A DNA stretch of 64,000 nt from Colivicinus sp022776215 (GCA_022776215.1 JALFIR010000027.1:1-64000); one strand, 5' to 3'; shown: positions 40,949-51,070, numbered from the stretch's first letter. Notes: a model not told the origin generated them from the sequence alone. Made by a program: numbers and translations.

Positions 40949-43900
40949 ATGAAGCAATCTTATCATGTTGTTGAATCGGGTAGACATTCCTCTCGCCGTG
41001 ATTATTCAAAAGTAAGTGGTCAACTTGAACTTCCTTACTTAGTTGAAATTCAAACAGATTCTTTTAAGTGGTTCACTGAAAAAGGAATCAAAGAAGTGTT
41101 TGATGAGATTTACCCAATTCAAAACTATAGCGGCAACATTCGTTTGAAGTTGGTTAGCTATGAATTCCGTAAGCCAAAGTATACTGTAGCCGAATGTAAA
41201 TATCGTGAGACAAATTACTGTGCTCCACTTTGGGCTAATATGGAACTAGAAATCTATAATGAGGAGACTGGTGAAATCATCAATAGGCCAGAAGAAGTTT
41301 TCTTAGGAGACTTCCCAATGATGACTGCAACCGGTACTTTTATCATTAACGGTGCTGAGAGAGTTATAGTTTCTCAGATTGTTAGATCTCCGGGTGCTTA
41401 TTTTGACATCCAATCTGATGATAAGACTGGTAAAGAAACTATTGATGGCGAATTAATCCCATCAAGAGGAACTTGGTTAGAATTTCTAACTGATGAGAAG
41501 AAAACTGCGCTTGGTAAGGTCATGAATATGAGTGTTGACCGTAAGCGTAAGATCTTATCTACTATATTATTGAAAACAATTGGCTTCTCTTTGAACCTTG
41601 AAAAGGGAGAAGACGCTTTTGACGTTAATAAGGTCAAGACTTTTATTAAGTCAATGGGCTTAGAGGTTTATGATGATCTAATTAATCAAAATGATGATCG
41701 TGAATTCTTGAACATCTATGAAGCTATTTATACATCTTTCCTTGGTGCTTACGAGGAGATTACAAATACTCTTTATGCAGATAAGACAAACACAACAGAT
41801 GCAGCTCTAATTGAAATGCATCGTAACCAAAAACAAGATGAAGTACCTACAATCGAAGGTGCTGGTTCTTTGATGAATGCTAAGTTCTTTGATGCGAAGA
41901 AGTATGATTTAACTCCTGCTGGAAGATACAAGTTAGGAAGAAAATTAAATGTCATTGACAGAATTGAGAACCATGTATTAGCTCAAGATTTATATAAGGC
42001 TGATGGTTCGTTGTTGATGAAGAAGGGTACTTTAGTACACAAAGAAGAAAGAAACTTATTAAGAGAAGAATTAACTAAGGGTAGCCATGTTGAGGCATTC
42101 CCATTCAGACATAGTTTCTCTCATCCAACTGTTGTTGAAGTTGAGACTAAAAATAAGTTAGCTCTTGTTGGCAGAATATTAGCAAATGATCTTGAACTCA
42201 AGGATGAAGTAATTTATCAAGGTACTGCATTAAGTGAAGAAGATGTTAAGAAGATTGCCAAGGAGTTTAAGGTAATCAGCGTATATTCAGGTATTATTTC
42301 TAAGCCAGTTGAGCTTACAAGAGACAATATCGATGCTGTATTAGACTATGGTCAAAGATTCTTTATCTTAGCAAGAATTACTGATAAGGCAGGAGATGTT
42401 ATGATTGATGACGAACCTGCTATGCCTTTATATATTCCAGATCATGACTCATATATTTTGATGTCTGATAAGGAAGCTATTATTAGAGAAAGAATTTCTA
42501 AGGGCGAAAAGATGACTGCATGGCTTGTTGGTAGTGCATGTCAAGTTGTTTATATCGAAAATCCAAATGATGCAAATTCTAAGATTAAGTTAATTGGTGT
42601 TGATCCACTTAATGATAAGAAGTGCATTACTATTTCTGATATGATTGCTCTATATTCTTATATGTTATCAATGCTAGATGGAGTTGGTTCTACTGATGAA
42701 ATCGATATGCTTGGTAATAGACGTATTAGAACTGTTGGTGAATTAATCCAAAACCAATTCAGAATTGGTTTGAGTAGAATGGAAAAGGCTGTTAAGGAAA
42801 AGATGTCTATCGCTGATGTTGAAACATCTACACCTAAGAGCTTAACAAACAATCGTCCATTATCTGGTGCGATTAAGGAATTCTTCTCAAGTTCTCAATT
42901 GTCACAATTTATGGACCAACAAAACCCACTTGCTGAATTAACAAATAAGCGTCGTATTTCAGCATTAGGTCCAGGTGGTCTAACAAGAGAAAGAGCAGGT
43001 TTTGAAGTACGTGACGTTCATAACTCTCACTACGGTAGAATCTGTCCTATCGAGACTCCAGAAGGTCAAAACATCGGTTTGATTTCTTATTTAACTTCTT
43101 ATGCAAAGGTTAATGAATATGGTTTTATTCAAACTCCTTATCGTAAGGTTGATAAGAACGGACATGTTTCTGAAGATTATATTTATTTGTCTGCAGATGA
43201 TGAAAATGACTACATCATTGCACAGGCAAACGAGGTTGAGGATGGCAAGCTAAAGAATGAAATGGTTGTTGCTAGAAAAGCTGGTGAAACTATCATGGCT
43301 AAGGCTGAAGAAGTTGAGTTATGTGACGTATCTCCTAAGCAAATCGTTTCTATCGCTGCTGCTTGTATCCCATTTTTAGAAAACGATGACTGTACTCGTG
43401 CCCTAATGGGTGCCAACATGCAACGTCAGGCTGTTCCTTTGTTGAATCCTCATTCACCATTTGTTGGTACAGGTATTGAGGCTAAGATTGCAAGAGACTC
43501 TGGTACTGGTGTTGTTACAAATGATACAGGTGTCGTAACTTATGCTGACTCTAGAACTGTTGTTATTGCGGATAGTGATGGCAAGGAACATGAGTATCCT
43601 CTTGAAAAGTTTGCTAGATCAAATGCAGGTACATGCATCAACCAAAAGCCAATTGTTGCCAAGGGTGACAAGGTTAAGGCTGGTGAATTAATTGCAGATG
43701 GCCCAAGTATGCAAGATGGTGAATTGGCTCTAGGTCAAAACGTAACTATCGCATTCATGACATGGCATGGTTATAACTATGAAGATGCCATCATTATGTC
43801 TGAACGTATGGTTAAGGATGATGTTTATACTTCAATTCATATTGAGGAATATACAATCGAAAGAAGAAAGACTAAATTAGGTGAAGAAGAAATCACAAGA

Positions 43901-45067
43901 GATATTCCAAATGTTCAAGAAGGTGCATGCCGTAATCTTGATAGCCGTGGTATCGTAATGGTTGGTGCTGAGGTTAAGGAAGGTGATATCCTTGTTGGTA
44001 AGGTTACTCCTAAGGGTCAATCTGATGCTTCTCCTGAAGAAAAGCTATTGTTAGCGATTTTCGGTGAAAAGTCTCATGAAGTTCGTGATAACTCATTAAG
44101 AGTTCCTCATGGTGGTGCTGGCATTGTTCAATCAATCAGAGTATTTAACCGTAAGGATGGTCATGATGAATTAAATCCAGGTGTTATCGAAGAAATTAGA
44201 GTTTATGTTGTTCAAAAACGTAAGATTTCTGAAGGTGATAAGATGGCTGGTAGACATGGTAACAAGGGTGTTATTTCTAAGATCCTTCCAATCGAGGATA
44301 TGCCTATTATGCCAGATGGTACTCCTGTTGATATTATGTTAAATCCATTCGGTGTTCCTTCTCGTATGAACATCGGTCAGGTATTGGAAGTTCACTTGGG
44401 TATGGCTGCTAAGAAGCTTGGTGTTAAGTTTGCTACTCCAGTATTCGATGGTATTTCTAATGATGATTTAATGGAAATTATGAAAGAAGCTGAGGTTAAT
44501 CCAGATGGTAAGTTAGTATTACGTGATGGTAAGACTGGTGAACCATATGATGAGAGAATTTCAGTTGGTGTCATGTATATGATTAAGTTAGCACACATGG
44601 TTGATGATAAGTTACATGCTCGTGCTACAGGTCCTTATTCAATGGTTACACAACAGCCATTAGGTGGTAAGGCTCAAAATGGTGGTCAAAGATTCGGTGA
44701 AATGGAAGTTTGGGCACTAGAAGCATATGGTGCTGCTCATACACTTGAGGAAATCTTGACAATTAAGTCAGATGATATCAATGGTAGAACAAGAGCACTT
44801 AACGCTATTAAGAAGAGCCAAACTATTCCAGAACCTGGATTACCTGAATCATTCAACGTATTACGTAACGAACTTAAGGCATTGGCTGTCGATGTTAAGT
44901 TACTAGATGGTGAAGGCAATGAAGTTAATGTTTCAAGCTTTGCGGATGACGATGATACACAAGATAAGAATAATCAAGTAGCAGAAGCTTCTGATTTAAC
45001 AATTAAGACTGAAGCAGAACTAGAAGAAGAAGCCCCTGAAGCTGTTATGGGCTTGGATGAAGAATAG
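40949..45067 (+). CDS. rpoB: RNA polymerase beta subunit
   Basis: A 1372-residue subunit, about 180 residues longer than B. subtilis RpoB. Most of the extra length lies around residues 362-548 in the beta2 lobe. The rifampicin region SSSQLSQFMDQQNPLAELTNKRRISALGPGG has Asn 666 where E. coli has His 526. The KMAGRHGNKGV and GGKAQNGGQRFGEMEVWALEAYGA blocks are intact. An acidic C-terminal tail follows. AAAGGA precedes the ATG. It is followed nine bases later by rpoC. Confidence 0.98.
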   Translation: MKQSYHVVESGRHSSRRDYSKVSGQLELPYLVEIQTDSFKWFTEKGIKEVFDEIYPIQNYSGNIRLKLVSYEFRKPKYTVAECKYRETNYCAPLWANMELEIYNEETGEIINRPEEVFLGDFPMMTATGTFIINGAERVIVSQIVRSPGAYFDIQSDDKTGKETIDGELIPSRGTWLEFLTDEKKTALGKVMNMSVDRKRKILSTILLKTIGFSLNLEKGEDAFDVNKVKTFIKSMGLEVYDDLINQNDDREFLNIYEAIYTSFLGAYEEITNTLYADKTNTTDAALIEMHRNQKQDEVPTIEGAGSLMNAKFFDAKKYDLTPAGRYKLGRKLNVIDRIENHVLAQDLYKADGSLLMKKGTLVHKEERNLLREELTKGSHVEAFPFRHSFSHPTVVEVETKNKLALVGRILANDLELKDEVIYQGTALSEEDVKKIAKEFKVISVYSGIISKPVELTRDNIDAVLDYGQRFFILARITDKAGDVMIDDEPAMPLYIPDHDSYILMSDKEAIIRERISKGEKMTAWLVGSACQVVYIENPNDANSKIKLIGVDPLNDKKCITISDMIALYSYMLSMLDGVGSTDEIDMLGNRRIRTVGELIQNQFRIGLSRMEKAVKEKMSIADVETSTPKSLTNNRPLSGAIKEFFSSSQLSQFMDQQNPLAELTNKRRISALGPGGLTRERAGFEVRDVHNSHYGRICPIETPEGQNIGLISYLTSYAKVNEYGFIQTPYRKVDKNGHVSEDYIYLSADDENDYIIAQANEVEDGKLKNEMVVARKAGETIMAKAEEVELCDVSPKQIVSIAAACIPFLENDDCTRALMGANMQRQAVPLLNPHSPFVGTGIEAKIARDSGTGVVTNDTGVVTYADSRTVVIADSDGKEHEYPLEKFARSNAGTCINQKPIVAKGDKVKAGELIADGPSMQDGELALGQNVTIAFMTWHGYNYEDAIIMSERMVKDDVYTSIHIEEYTIERRKTKLGEEEITRDIPNVQEGACRNLDSRGIVMVGAEVKEGDILVGKVTPKGQSDASPEEKLLLAIFGEKSHEVRDNSLRVPHGGAGIVQSIRVFNRKDGHDELNPGVIEEIRVYVVQKRKISEGDKMAGRHGNKGVISKILPIEDMPIMPDGTPVDIMLNPFGVPSRMNIGQVLEVHLGMAAKKLGVKFATPVFDGISNDDLMEIMKEAEVNPDGKLVLRDGKTGEPYDERISVGVMYMIKLAHMVDDKLHARATGPYSMVTQQPLGGKAQNGGQRFGEMEVWALEAYGAAHTLEEILTIKSDDINGRTRALNAIKKSQTIPEPGLPESFNVLRNELKALAVDVKLLDGEGNEVNVSSFADDDDTQDKNNQVAEASDLTIKTEAELEEEAPEAVMGLDEE

Positions 45068-45075
45068 GAGGATCT

Positions 45076-48000
45076 ATGGCAAATAACAAATTTGAAGCAA
45101 TTAAAGTTGGATTAGCTTCTCCTGAAAGAATTCGTGAGTGGTCATATGGTGAGGTAACAAAGCCAGAGACTATTAACTATCGTTCTCAAAAACCTGAGAA
45201 AGATGGTTTATTCTGTGAAAGAATTTTCGGTCCAACAAAGGACTGGGAATGTGCTTGTGGTAAGTATAAGAAAGTAAGATACAAGGGTATCACTTGTGAT
45301 AGATGTGGTGTTGAAATTACTAAGTCTTCTGTTAGAAGAGAAAGATTCGGTCATATTTCTTTAGCTGCTCCAGTTGTTCACATTTGGTATCTTAAGGGTA
45401 TCCCATCTAGAATGGGTCTTGTACTAAATGTATCTCCTAAGATTCTTGAAGAAATCGTATATTTCGTAACTTGGATTGTTACAGATCCAGGTAGTACAGA
45501 TCTTCAATATAAGCAACCATTAAGTGAAATGGAAGTTAGAAACTACCAAGCACTATATGGTGATAAAGCTTTCAAGGCAGCTACTGGCGCAGAAGCTATT
45601 AAGACACTTCTTGAACAAGTAGATGTTGTTAAGGAACAAAAGGAAATTAAAAAGGAGCTAGAAAAGGCTCAAGGTGATAAGCGTAAGAAGCTTATTAAGA
45701 GACTTGAAACTGTTAACGCGTTTGTTAATAGTGATAATAAGCCTGAGTGGATGGTACTTACAGAACTTCCTGTAATACCACCAGATTTAAGACCGATGTT
45801 ACAACTTGATGGTGGTCGTTTTGCGACAAGTGATTTGAATGACTTGTATCGTAGAGTTATCACTCGTAACAATCGTTTAAGAAAGTTACTAGAAATTGGC
45901 ACACCTTCTATTATCGTTCAAAATGAAAAGCGTATGTTGCAGGAAGCTGTCGATGCGCTAATCGATAACGGTAGAAGAGGTAATCCAGTTAAGGGTAGTG
46001 CTAATCGTCCTCTTAAGTCATTGTCACATAGCTTAAAGGGTAAGCAAGGTCGATTCAGACAGAACTTATTAGGTAAGCGTGTTGACTTCTCTGGTAGATC
46101 AGTTATTGCGGTTGGTCCAAATCTAAAGATGTACCAATGTGGTATTCCTCGTGAGATGGCAATCAACTTGTATAGACCGTTTGTAGAGAGTGAACTTGTT
46201 TTACAAAAGATTGCACAATCTTTAAAGCAAGCTGAAAAGATGGTTGATAAGCAAGATCCACAAATTTGGGATGTTGTTGAAGAAATCATGGATAATCATC
46301 CAGTATTCTTAAACAGAGCTCCTACACTTCATAGACTTGGTATCCAAGCTTTCAAACCTAAATTAGTAGAAGGTCGTGCAATCAGACTTCATCCATTAGT
46401 ATGTACTGCGTTCAACGCTGACTTTGATGGTGACCAGATGGCTGTGCACTTGCCTTTAAGTGATAAGGCTAGAGCTGAGGCTGAGATTTTGATGCTAGCA
46501 AGCAACAATATCTTGGGTCCTAAGGATGGTAAACCTATCGTTACTCCATCTCAGGATATGGTTCTTGGTAACTTCTATCTAAATATGGAAGAAACTAAGG
46601 AAGAGTTCTATCACAAGGCTGAAGTATTAAAGACTTTAGGTGATGAAGAGGCTGCAGAAATGTGGACTCGCTTCGGTGATAATGAAGGTCACGTTTATAA
46701 GGACTTTAATGAAGCATTGATGGCTTATCAAAATAAGCAAGTTCATCTTCATACAAGAGTTGCGATTGCAGCTGGTTCTTTAAAGAAGACTTGTTTCACT
46801 GAAGAAGAAAACAATATGTATCTAATTACTACTATTGGTAAGTTGATTTTCAACAATGCCTTCCCTAGTGATTTCCCATATATTAATATGGTTACTACAG
46901 ATACATTAAAGAGAACTCCTCATGATCAATTTGTTCCTTATGGTACTGATATTTGTGCTCATATTGCTGGATTAAAGGTTAGTCCTGAATTCACTAAGAA
47001 GGCACTTGGTAATGTAATTGCCGAAGTATTCGCTAAGTATCGTACAAATGGTTCAAGTACAATTCTTGATAATATCAAGGACTTAGGTTTTGAGTACTCA
47101 ACTGTTGCAGGTATGACGGTATCTCTAGCAGATATTAACGTTGCACCTAATAAACAAGTATATGTTGATGAAGCTAAGAAGAAGGCTGATGTCCTACAAA
47201 ACTTGTTGGACAGAGGTCAATTAACTCCACCAGAATGGGAAAAGCATTTCTCTCAATTGTGGTCTGATACAAAGGACAAGATTGGTGATGAAGTTATGAA
47301 CAGCTTAGAGAGAAAATCTCCAATTAACATGATGGCTGTTTCTGGTGCCAGAGGTAATAAGTCACACTTTACACAGTTAGCAGGTATGAGAGGTCTTATG
47401 GGTAGACCTACCCAATCTAAATCTAAGAAGGAATATCAACCTTCAATCATTGAGGTTCCTATTTATTCTTGTTTCCGTGAGGGTATGAGTGTATCAGAAT
47501 TCTTTATTTCAACACACGGTGTTCGTAAGGGCTTAACAGATACTGCCTTAAAGACTGCTGAATCTGGTTATTTGACAAGACGTCTTGTTGATGTTTCTCA
47601 AGATGTTATTATCATGGAAGATGATTGTCATACTGATATGGGTTACTATGTTGAGGCAATCATTGATAGAAAAGACAATAGTATCATCGAATCATTCGCT
47701 GATCGTATTATTGGTCGTTTCTCTAAGGAAGTAGTTACTCATCCAGAAACTGGTGAAGTAATCATTGGTGAAGATGAATTCATTGATGAAGATAAGGCTA
47801 GAGAAATTGTTGGGGCTGGTATTAAGGGAATGTATATTAGAAATACATTCACTTGTAGATCTAAAGATGGTATTTGTCGTAAATGTTATGGACGTAACAT
47901 GGCTACTGGTAAGCTAGTTGAAAACGGCGAGGCTGTAGGTATTATGGCTGCTCAATCAATCGGTGAACCAGGTACTCAGCTAACAATGCGTACTTTCCAT

Positions 48001-48888
48001 ACAGGTGGTGTTGCCGCTGCTGGTGATAGTGATATCACTCAAGGTCTTCCACGTGTTGAAGAACTATTTGAAGCTAGATGTCCTAAGCGTCCTGCTACTT
48101 TAGCTAAGATTAACGGTGAAATCACTGCAATTCATGAAAATGATGATCATAGTATCGTTGTTGATGTAACTGGTGAAAATGAAACTATTCAACATCGTTT
48201 AATTCTTGGTCAAACAGTAAGATCTTGGATGGGTGTTGGTACTAAGGTTAAGGCTGGTGATAAGCTAACTGAAGGTAACGTTGATCCTAAGGAATTATTA
48301 AGTATTGCCGGTGTTCAAGCTGTTCAAAACTATATCCTTAAGGAAGTTAAGAAGGTTTATGCTTTGGCTGGTATCGATACTTCAGATAAGCACATTGAGA
48401 TGATTATTCATCAAATGTTGAAGCGTGTAATCATCATCGAACCAGGTGATTCAGATTACTGTACAGGTCAAACTGTTTCAATGAGAAAGATTAATGAAAT
48501 CAATACAAACTTATTAATGGAAGGTAAGACTCCTGCTAAGTTTGGTCCTATGTTATTAGGTATTTCTAAGTCTTCAGTTGAAACTGACTCATTCTTATCT
48601 GCTGCTTCATTCCAAGAAACTACCAAGGTATTAACTGATGCAGCTATTAATGCTAAGGTTGATGACCTATTCGGTATCAAGGAAAACGTTATTATCGGTA
48701 AGTTGATTCCTGCTGGTACAGGTTCTAAGTTTGAACGTGAAACTACTCATTTAGTAGAAGAACGTGCTGCTGAACTTGCTAAGGAAAGAGAAGAGAGAGT
48801 GCTATTGTTCGAAGAAGAGATTAAGGCAGCTCAACTTCCAAGTGATGTAACTACCGTTAGAGATAGCGAAGAAAAAGAAGCTGAATAA
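45076..48888 (+). CDS. rpoC: RNA polymerase beta-prime subunit
   Basis: A 1270-residue subunit. The N-terminal zinc finger has CACGKYKK and CDRCGVE; the catalytic magnesium loop is NADFDGDQMAVH with Asp 449, 451 and 453; a second zinc site includes CRSKDGICRKCYGR. The bridge helix and trigger loop blocks (GARGNKSHFTQLAGMRGLM) are present. AGGAGG precedes the ATG. A GNRA-loop terminator follows. Confidence 0.98.
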   Translation: MANNKFEAIKVGLASPERIREWSYGEVTKPETINYRSQKPEKDGLFCERIFGPTKDWECACGKYKKVRYKGITCDRCGVEITKSSVRRERFGHISLAAPVVHIWYLKGIPSRMGLVLNVSPKILEEIVYFVTWIVTDPGSTDLQYKQPLSEMEVRNYQALYGDKAFKAATGAEAIKTLLEQVDVVKEQKEIKKELEKAQGDKRKKLIKRLETVNAFVNSDNKPEWMVLTELPVIPPDLRPMLQLDGGRFATSDLNDLYRRVITRNNRLRKLLEIGTPSIIVQNEKRMLQEAVDALIDNGRRGNPVKGSANRPLKSLSHSLKGKQGRFRQNLLGKRVDFSGRSVIAVGPNLKMYQCGIPREMAINLYRPFVESELVLQKIAQSLKQAEKMVDKQDPQIWDVVEEIMDNHPVFLNRAPTLHRLGIQAFKPKLVEGRAIRLHPLVCTAFNADFDGDQMAVHLPLSDKARAEAEILMLASNNILGPKDGKPIVTPSQDMVLGNFYLNMEETKEEFYHKAEVLKTLGDEEAAEMWTRFGDNEGHVYKDFNEALMAYQNKQVHLHTRVAIAAGSLKKTCFTEEENNMYLITTIGKLIFNNAFPSDFPYINMVTTDTLKRTPHDQFVPYGTDICAHIAGLKVSPEFTKKALGNVIAEVFAKYRTNGSSTILDNIKDLGFEYSTVAGMTVSLADINVAPNKQVYVDEAKKKADVLQNLLDRGQLTPPEWEKHFSQLWSDTKDKIGDEVMNSLERKSPINMMAVSGARGNKSHFTQLAGMRGLMGRPTQSKSKKEYQPSIIEVPIYSCFREGMSVSEFFISTHGVRKGLTDTALKTAESGYLTRRLVDVSQDVIIMEDDCHTDMGYYVEAIIDRKDNSIIESFADRIIGRFSKEVVTHPETGEVIIGEDEFIDEDKAREIVGAGIKGMYIRNTFTCRSKDGICRKCYGRNMATGKLVENGEAVGIMAAQSIGEPGTQLTMRTFHTGGVAAAGDSDITQGLPRVEELFEARCPKRPATLAKINGEITAIHENDDHSIVVDVTGENETIQHRLILGQTVRSWMGVGTKVKAGDKLTEGNVDPKELLSIAGVQAVQNYILKEVKKVYALAGIDTSDKHIEMIIHQMLKRVIIIEPGDSDYCTGQTVSMRKINEINTNLLMEGKTPAKFGPMLLGISKSSVETDSFLSAASFQETTKVLTDAAINAKVDDLFGIKENVIIGKLIPAGTGSKFERETTHLVEERAAELAKEREERVLLFEEEIKAAQLPSDVTTVRDSEEKEAE

Positions 48889-48899
48889 ACTAAAATTTT

Positions 48900-48923
48900 A
48901 AGCTCGGGGCAACTCGGGCTTTT
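48900..48923 (+). terminator. rpoBC terminator with GCAA tetraloop
   Basis: AAGCTCGGG at 48900-48908 pairs with CTCGGGCTT at 48913-48921 (two G-U pairs) over the loop GCAA, then TTTT. Only four T residues follow. Confidence 0.8.
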
Positions 48924-48962
48924 AATATGGTAAAATGAGGCTAAAGAAGAGGAAAAGACAAT

Positions 48963-49658
48963 ATGAAATTAACTAGAGCTGATAAAGAAGCTATTAAGAT
49001 GGGTAATGCTGGTTATATCCTTAATAAGGGTGCTGAGGCTTATAAGAATGAAGATTTTAAAGAGGCAATAGAGTACTATCACTTAGCAAGTACGATGGGT
49101 AGTGATATTGCCACTAGTAATTTGGGTTATTGTTACTTATATGGAAGAAGCATTGAGGCTAATGTTGATTTAGCCATTAGTTATTTTGAATTAGCAGCTA
49201 ATAGAGGAAATGTGGATGCACTATATAAACTAGGTGATATTTATTCTAGTGATAAGTGGAAGCTTAAGGATAGTGAATTATCTTTATATTATTATCAATT
49301 AGCGGCCAATATCTTGATTGGTTGTGATTGGTCAAAAGAAGATGCAATTGCCTTTACTGAGGAATTAGAAGAATATCCAAGTCTATGCTATGCCTTAGCT
49401 AGGGAATTGATGCCTGGTGGTAATTTGAAAACATCATTAGATCAGGCTTATCAATTTTTGTTGCATGCAGAACAAGGCTTTGTTCATGAGATTTTAAACG
49501 GTGCAACTTATTATAAGAAGAATCTAAATAAAGTAACTGTCTTATTACAAGATGACATATTCGATGAAATAAGAGATAATTATGATTACTTATTTGATGA
49601 AGATGATGATGACTTGTTGTATGATGCCTTTGATGGTGATGATCCAGTGTTCTTTTAA
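48963..49658 (+). CDS. Sel1-repeat protein
   Basis: A 231-residue soluble protein. Residues about 18-100 contain two to three Sel1/TPR-like repeats (KEAIEYYHLASTMGSDIATSNLGYCYLYGR, then DLAISYFELAANRGNVDALYKLGDIY and LSLYYYQLAANI). Such repeats mediate protein contacts. The C-terminal end is strongly acidic (FDEDDDDLLYDAFDGDD). TAAAAT near 48931 could be its promoter. AAGAGGAAAAG serves as ribosome binding site. Function unknown. Confidence 0.8.
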   Translation: MKLTRADKEAIKMGNAGYILNKGAEAYKNEDFKEAIEYYHLASTMGSDIATSNLGYCYLYGRSIEANVDLAISYFELAANRGNVDALYKLGDIYSSDKWKLKDSELSLYYYQLAANILIGCDWSKEDAIAFTEELEEYPSLCYALARELMPGGNLKTSLDQAYQFLLHAEQGFVHEILNGATYYKKNLNKVTVLLQDDIFDEIRDNYDYLFDEDDDDLLYDAFDGDDPVFF

Positions 49659-49682
49659 GTTATATATAATATAAGGAGGAGG

Positions 49683-49725
49683 AATGACTATTTGGCTTAT
49701 TTTGGTGAGTTGAATAGTCATTTTT
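49683..49725 (+). terminator. Terminator after the Sel1 gene
   Basis: AATGACTATT at 49683-49692 pairs perfectly with AATAGTCATT at 49713-49722 and is followed by TTT. Confidence 0.8.
49684..49713 (+). CDS. Nine-codon ORF with strong ribosome binding site inside a terminator
   Basis: AAGGAGGAGG at 49673-49682 is followed by ATG ACT ATT TGG CTT ATT TTG GTG AGT TGA, a nine-residue peptide (MTIWLILVS). The whole frame sits in the stem and loop of the hairpin at 49683-49722, so a translating ribosome would keep the hairpin from forming. It may be chance, given how common such sites are here. Confidence 0.3.
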   Translation: MTIWLILVS

Positions 49726-50063
49726 ATTATCAAAATTAATGCCCCGGGCAATATATTTAGGGAAATTTAATTAAAAATGGATAGTTTTAGGGTGAAAAAG
49801 GAGTAAATGGACTGTATAATAGGGCACACCTGTAACCGTGATATCAGTGATGTTCAAAAAAGTGCGAAAATATGCGGATTTTTTAAAAATTTATATTGAA
49901 AAACAGATACAAAAACTGTAGAATAATTGAGCGCTTGCAGTGATATGGGAGATTGCTGGCACACTGATACCTGTGTGTCTGTGTGATAACCAGGGAACTC
50001 ACTTGGAGCAAGTTACTAAGCTAAATAAAAGGCTTAGTTAGTGAATGTAAGGAGGAAAAATTC
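49726..50063 (+). other. Intergenic region and leader before the S10 operon
   Basis: This stretch carries no gene. It holds a TATAAT at 49815-49820 of uncertain use, a TGATATCA dyad near 49847, the main S10 promoter at 49896-49924 and a leader of about 133 bases. In the leader CTGGCACAC at 49956-49964 can pair with GTGTG...CCAG at 49981-49993, and ACTAAGC at 50015-50021 pairs with GCTTAGT at 50032-50038 just before the ribosome binding site. The structure suits autoregulation by an operon protein such as L4, which is inference. Confidence 0.55.
49896..49924 (+). promoter_or_regulatory. Main promoter of the S10-spc-alpha cluster
   Basis: TTGAAA at 49896-49901, a 17-bp spacer and TAGAAT at 49919-49924, preceded by an A/T-rich stretch like an UP element. 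Confidence 0.75.
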
Positions 50064-50375
50064 ATGGCAAAGAACAACGTAAGAATTAAGTTAAAAGCTT
50101 ACGAACACAGATCTTTGGACTTAGCAACTGAAAAGATTGTTAAGGCTGCAGAAGATGGCGGCGTTAAGAAGGTCGTTGGTCCTATCCCACTACCAACTGA
50201 AAAACAAGTGGTTACAGTTTTGCGTGCTGTTCATAAGTATAAGGATTCTCGTGAACAATTCGAGATCAGAACACACAAGAGACTTATCGAAATCATTGGC
50301 CCTAGTGCTAAGACAATTGATGCCTTAAGTCGTCTAGAATTACCTAGTGGCGTTGATATTGAAATCAAATTATAA
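50064..50375 (+). CDS. rpsJ: 30S ribosomal protein S10
   Basis: A 103-residue protein with full family sequence (IRIKLKAYEHRSLDLATEKIV-type start, IRTHKRLIEIIGPSAKTIDAL). First gene of the operon, after a structured leader, with AAGGAGG in front. Also the NusE transcription factor. Confidence 0.97.
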   Translation: MAKNNVRIKLKAYEHRSLDLATEKIVKAAEDGGVKKVVGPIPLPTEKQVVTVLRAVHKYKDSREQFEIRTHKRLIEIIGPSAKTIDALSRLELPSGVDIEIKL

Positions 50376-50389
50376 AGAAAGGTGACATC

Positions 50390-51067
50390 ATGAAAGGAAT
50401 ACTTGGAAGAAAGCTTGGTATGACTCAAGTCTTCACAGAAGACGGAACATTGATTCCTGTTACTGTAGTTGAATGTGAACCAAACGTAGTTTTACAAAAG
50501 AAAACAAAAGAAACTGATGGTTATGAAGCATTACAACTTGGTTTAGAAGACAAGAAAGAAAGTCGTGCTACAAAGCCAGAAATTGGCCATGCTAAGAAGG
50601 CAGGCGTTAGTCCTAAGAAGTTTGTTAAGGAAATCAAGGCTGACGAATTAATGAACGTTGAAGTTGGACAAGAAATTAAAGTTGATATCTTTTCCGCTGG
50701 TGATATCGTAGATGTTACAGGCGTTTCAAAAGGTAAAGGTTATACTGGTGTAATCAAGAGATACAACCACGCTATGATCAGAGAAACACACGGTGCAGGT
50801 CCCGTACATAGAAGTGTAGGTTCTCTTGCTACTACAGGTCGTAACAATGGCCGTATCGAGAAGAACACACCAATGCCAGGACATGACGGTTCATTAGTAA
50901 CTACAAACCAAAACCTAGAAGTTATCAAGGTTGATGCTGATGCAAATTACATGTTAATCAAGGGTAACGTTCCAGGACCTAAGAGAGGTTTGGTTGTAGT
51001 TAAGACTACTGTAAAGAATAAAAAGCATGTAGAACCAAAAGTTCTATTAGGAAAGAAGGAGGGCTAA
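50390..51067 (+). CDS. rplC: 50S ribosomal protein L3
   Basis: A 225-residue protein starting MKGILGRKLGMTQVF. The long loop GVIKRYNHAMIRETHGAGPVHRSVGSLA reaches the peptidyl transferase centre. Fourteen bases after rpsJ with GAAAGGTG. Confidence 0.97.
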   Translation: MKGILGRKLGMTQVFTEDGTLIPVTVVECEPNVVLQKKTKETDGYEALQLGLEDKKESRATKPEIGHAKKAGVSPKKFVKEIKADELMNVEVGQEIKVDIFSAGDIVDVTGVSKGKGYTGVIKRYNHAMIRETHGAGPVHRSVGSLATTGRNNGRIEKNTPMPGHDGSLVTTNQNLEVIKVDADANYMLIKGNVPGPKRGLVVVKTTVKNKKHVEPKVLLGKKEG

Positions 51068-51070
51068 TCA

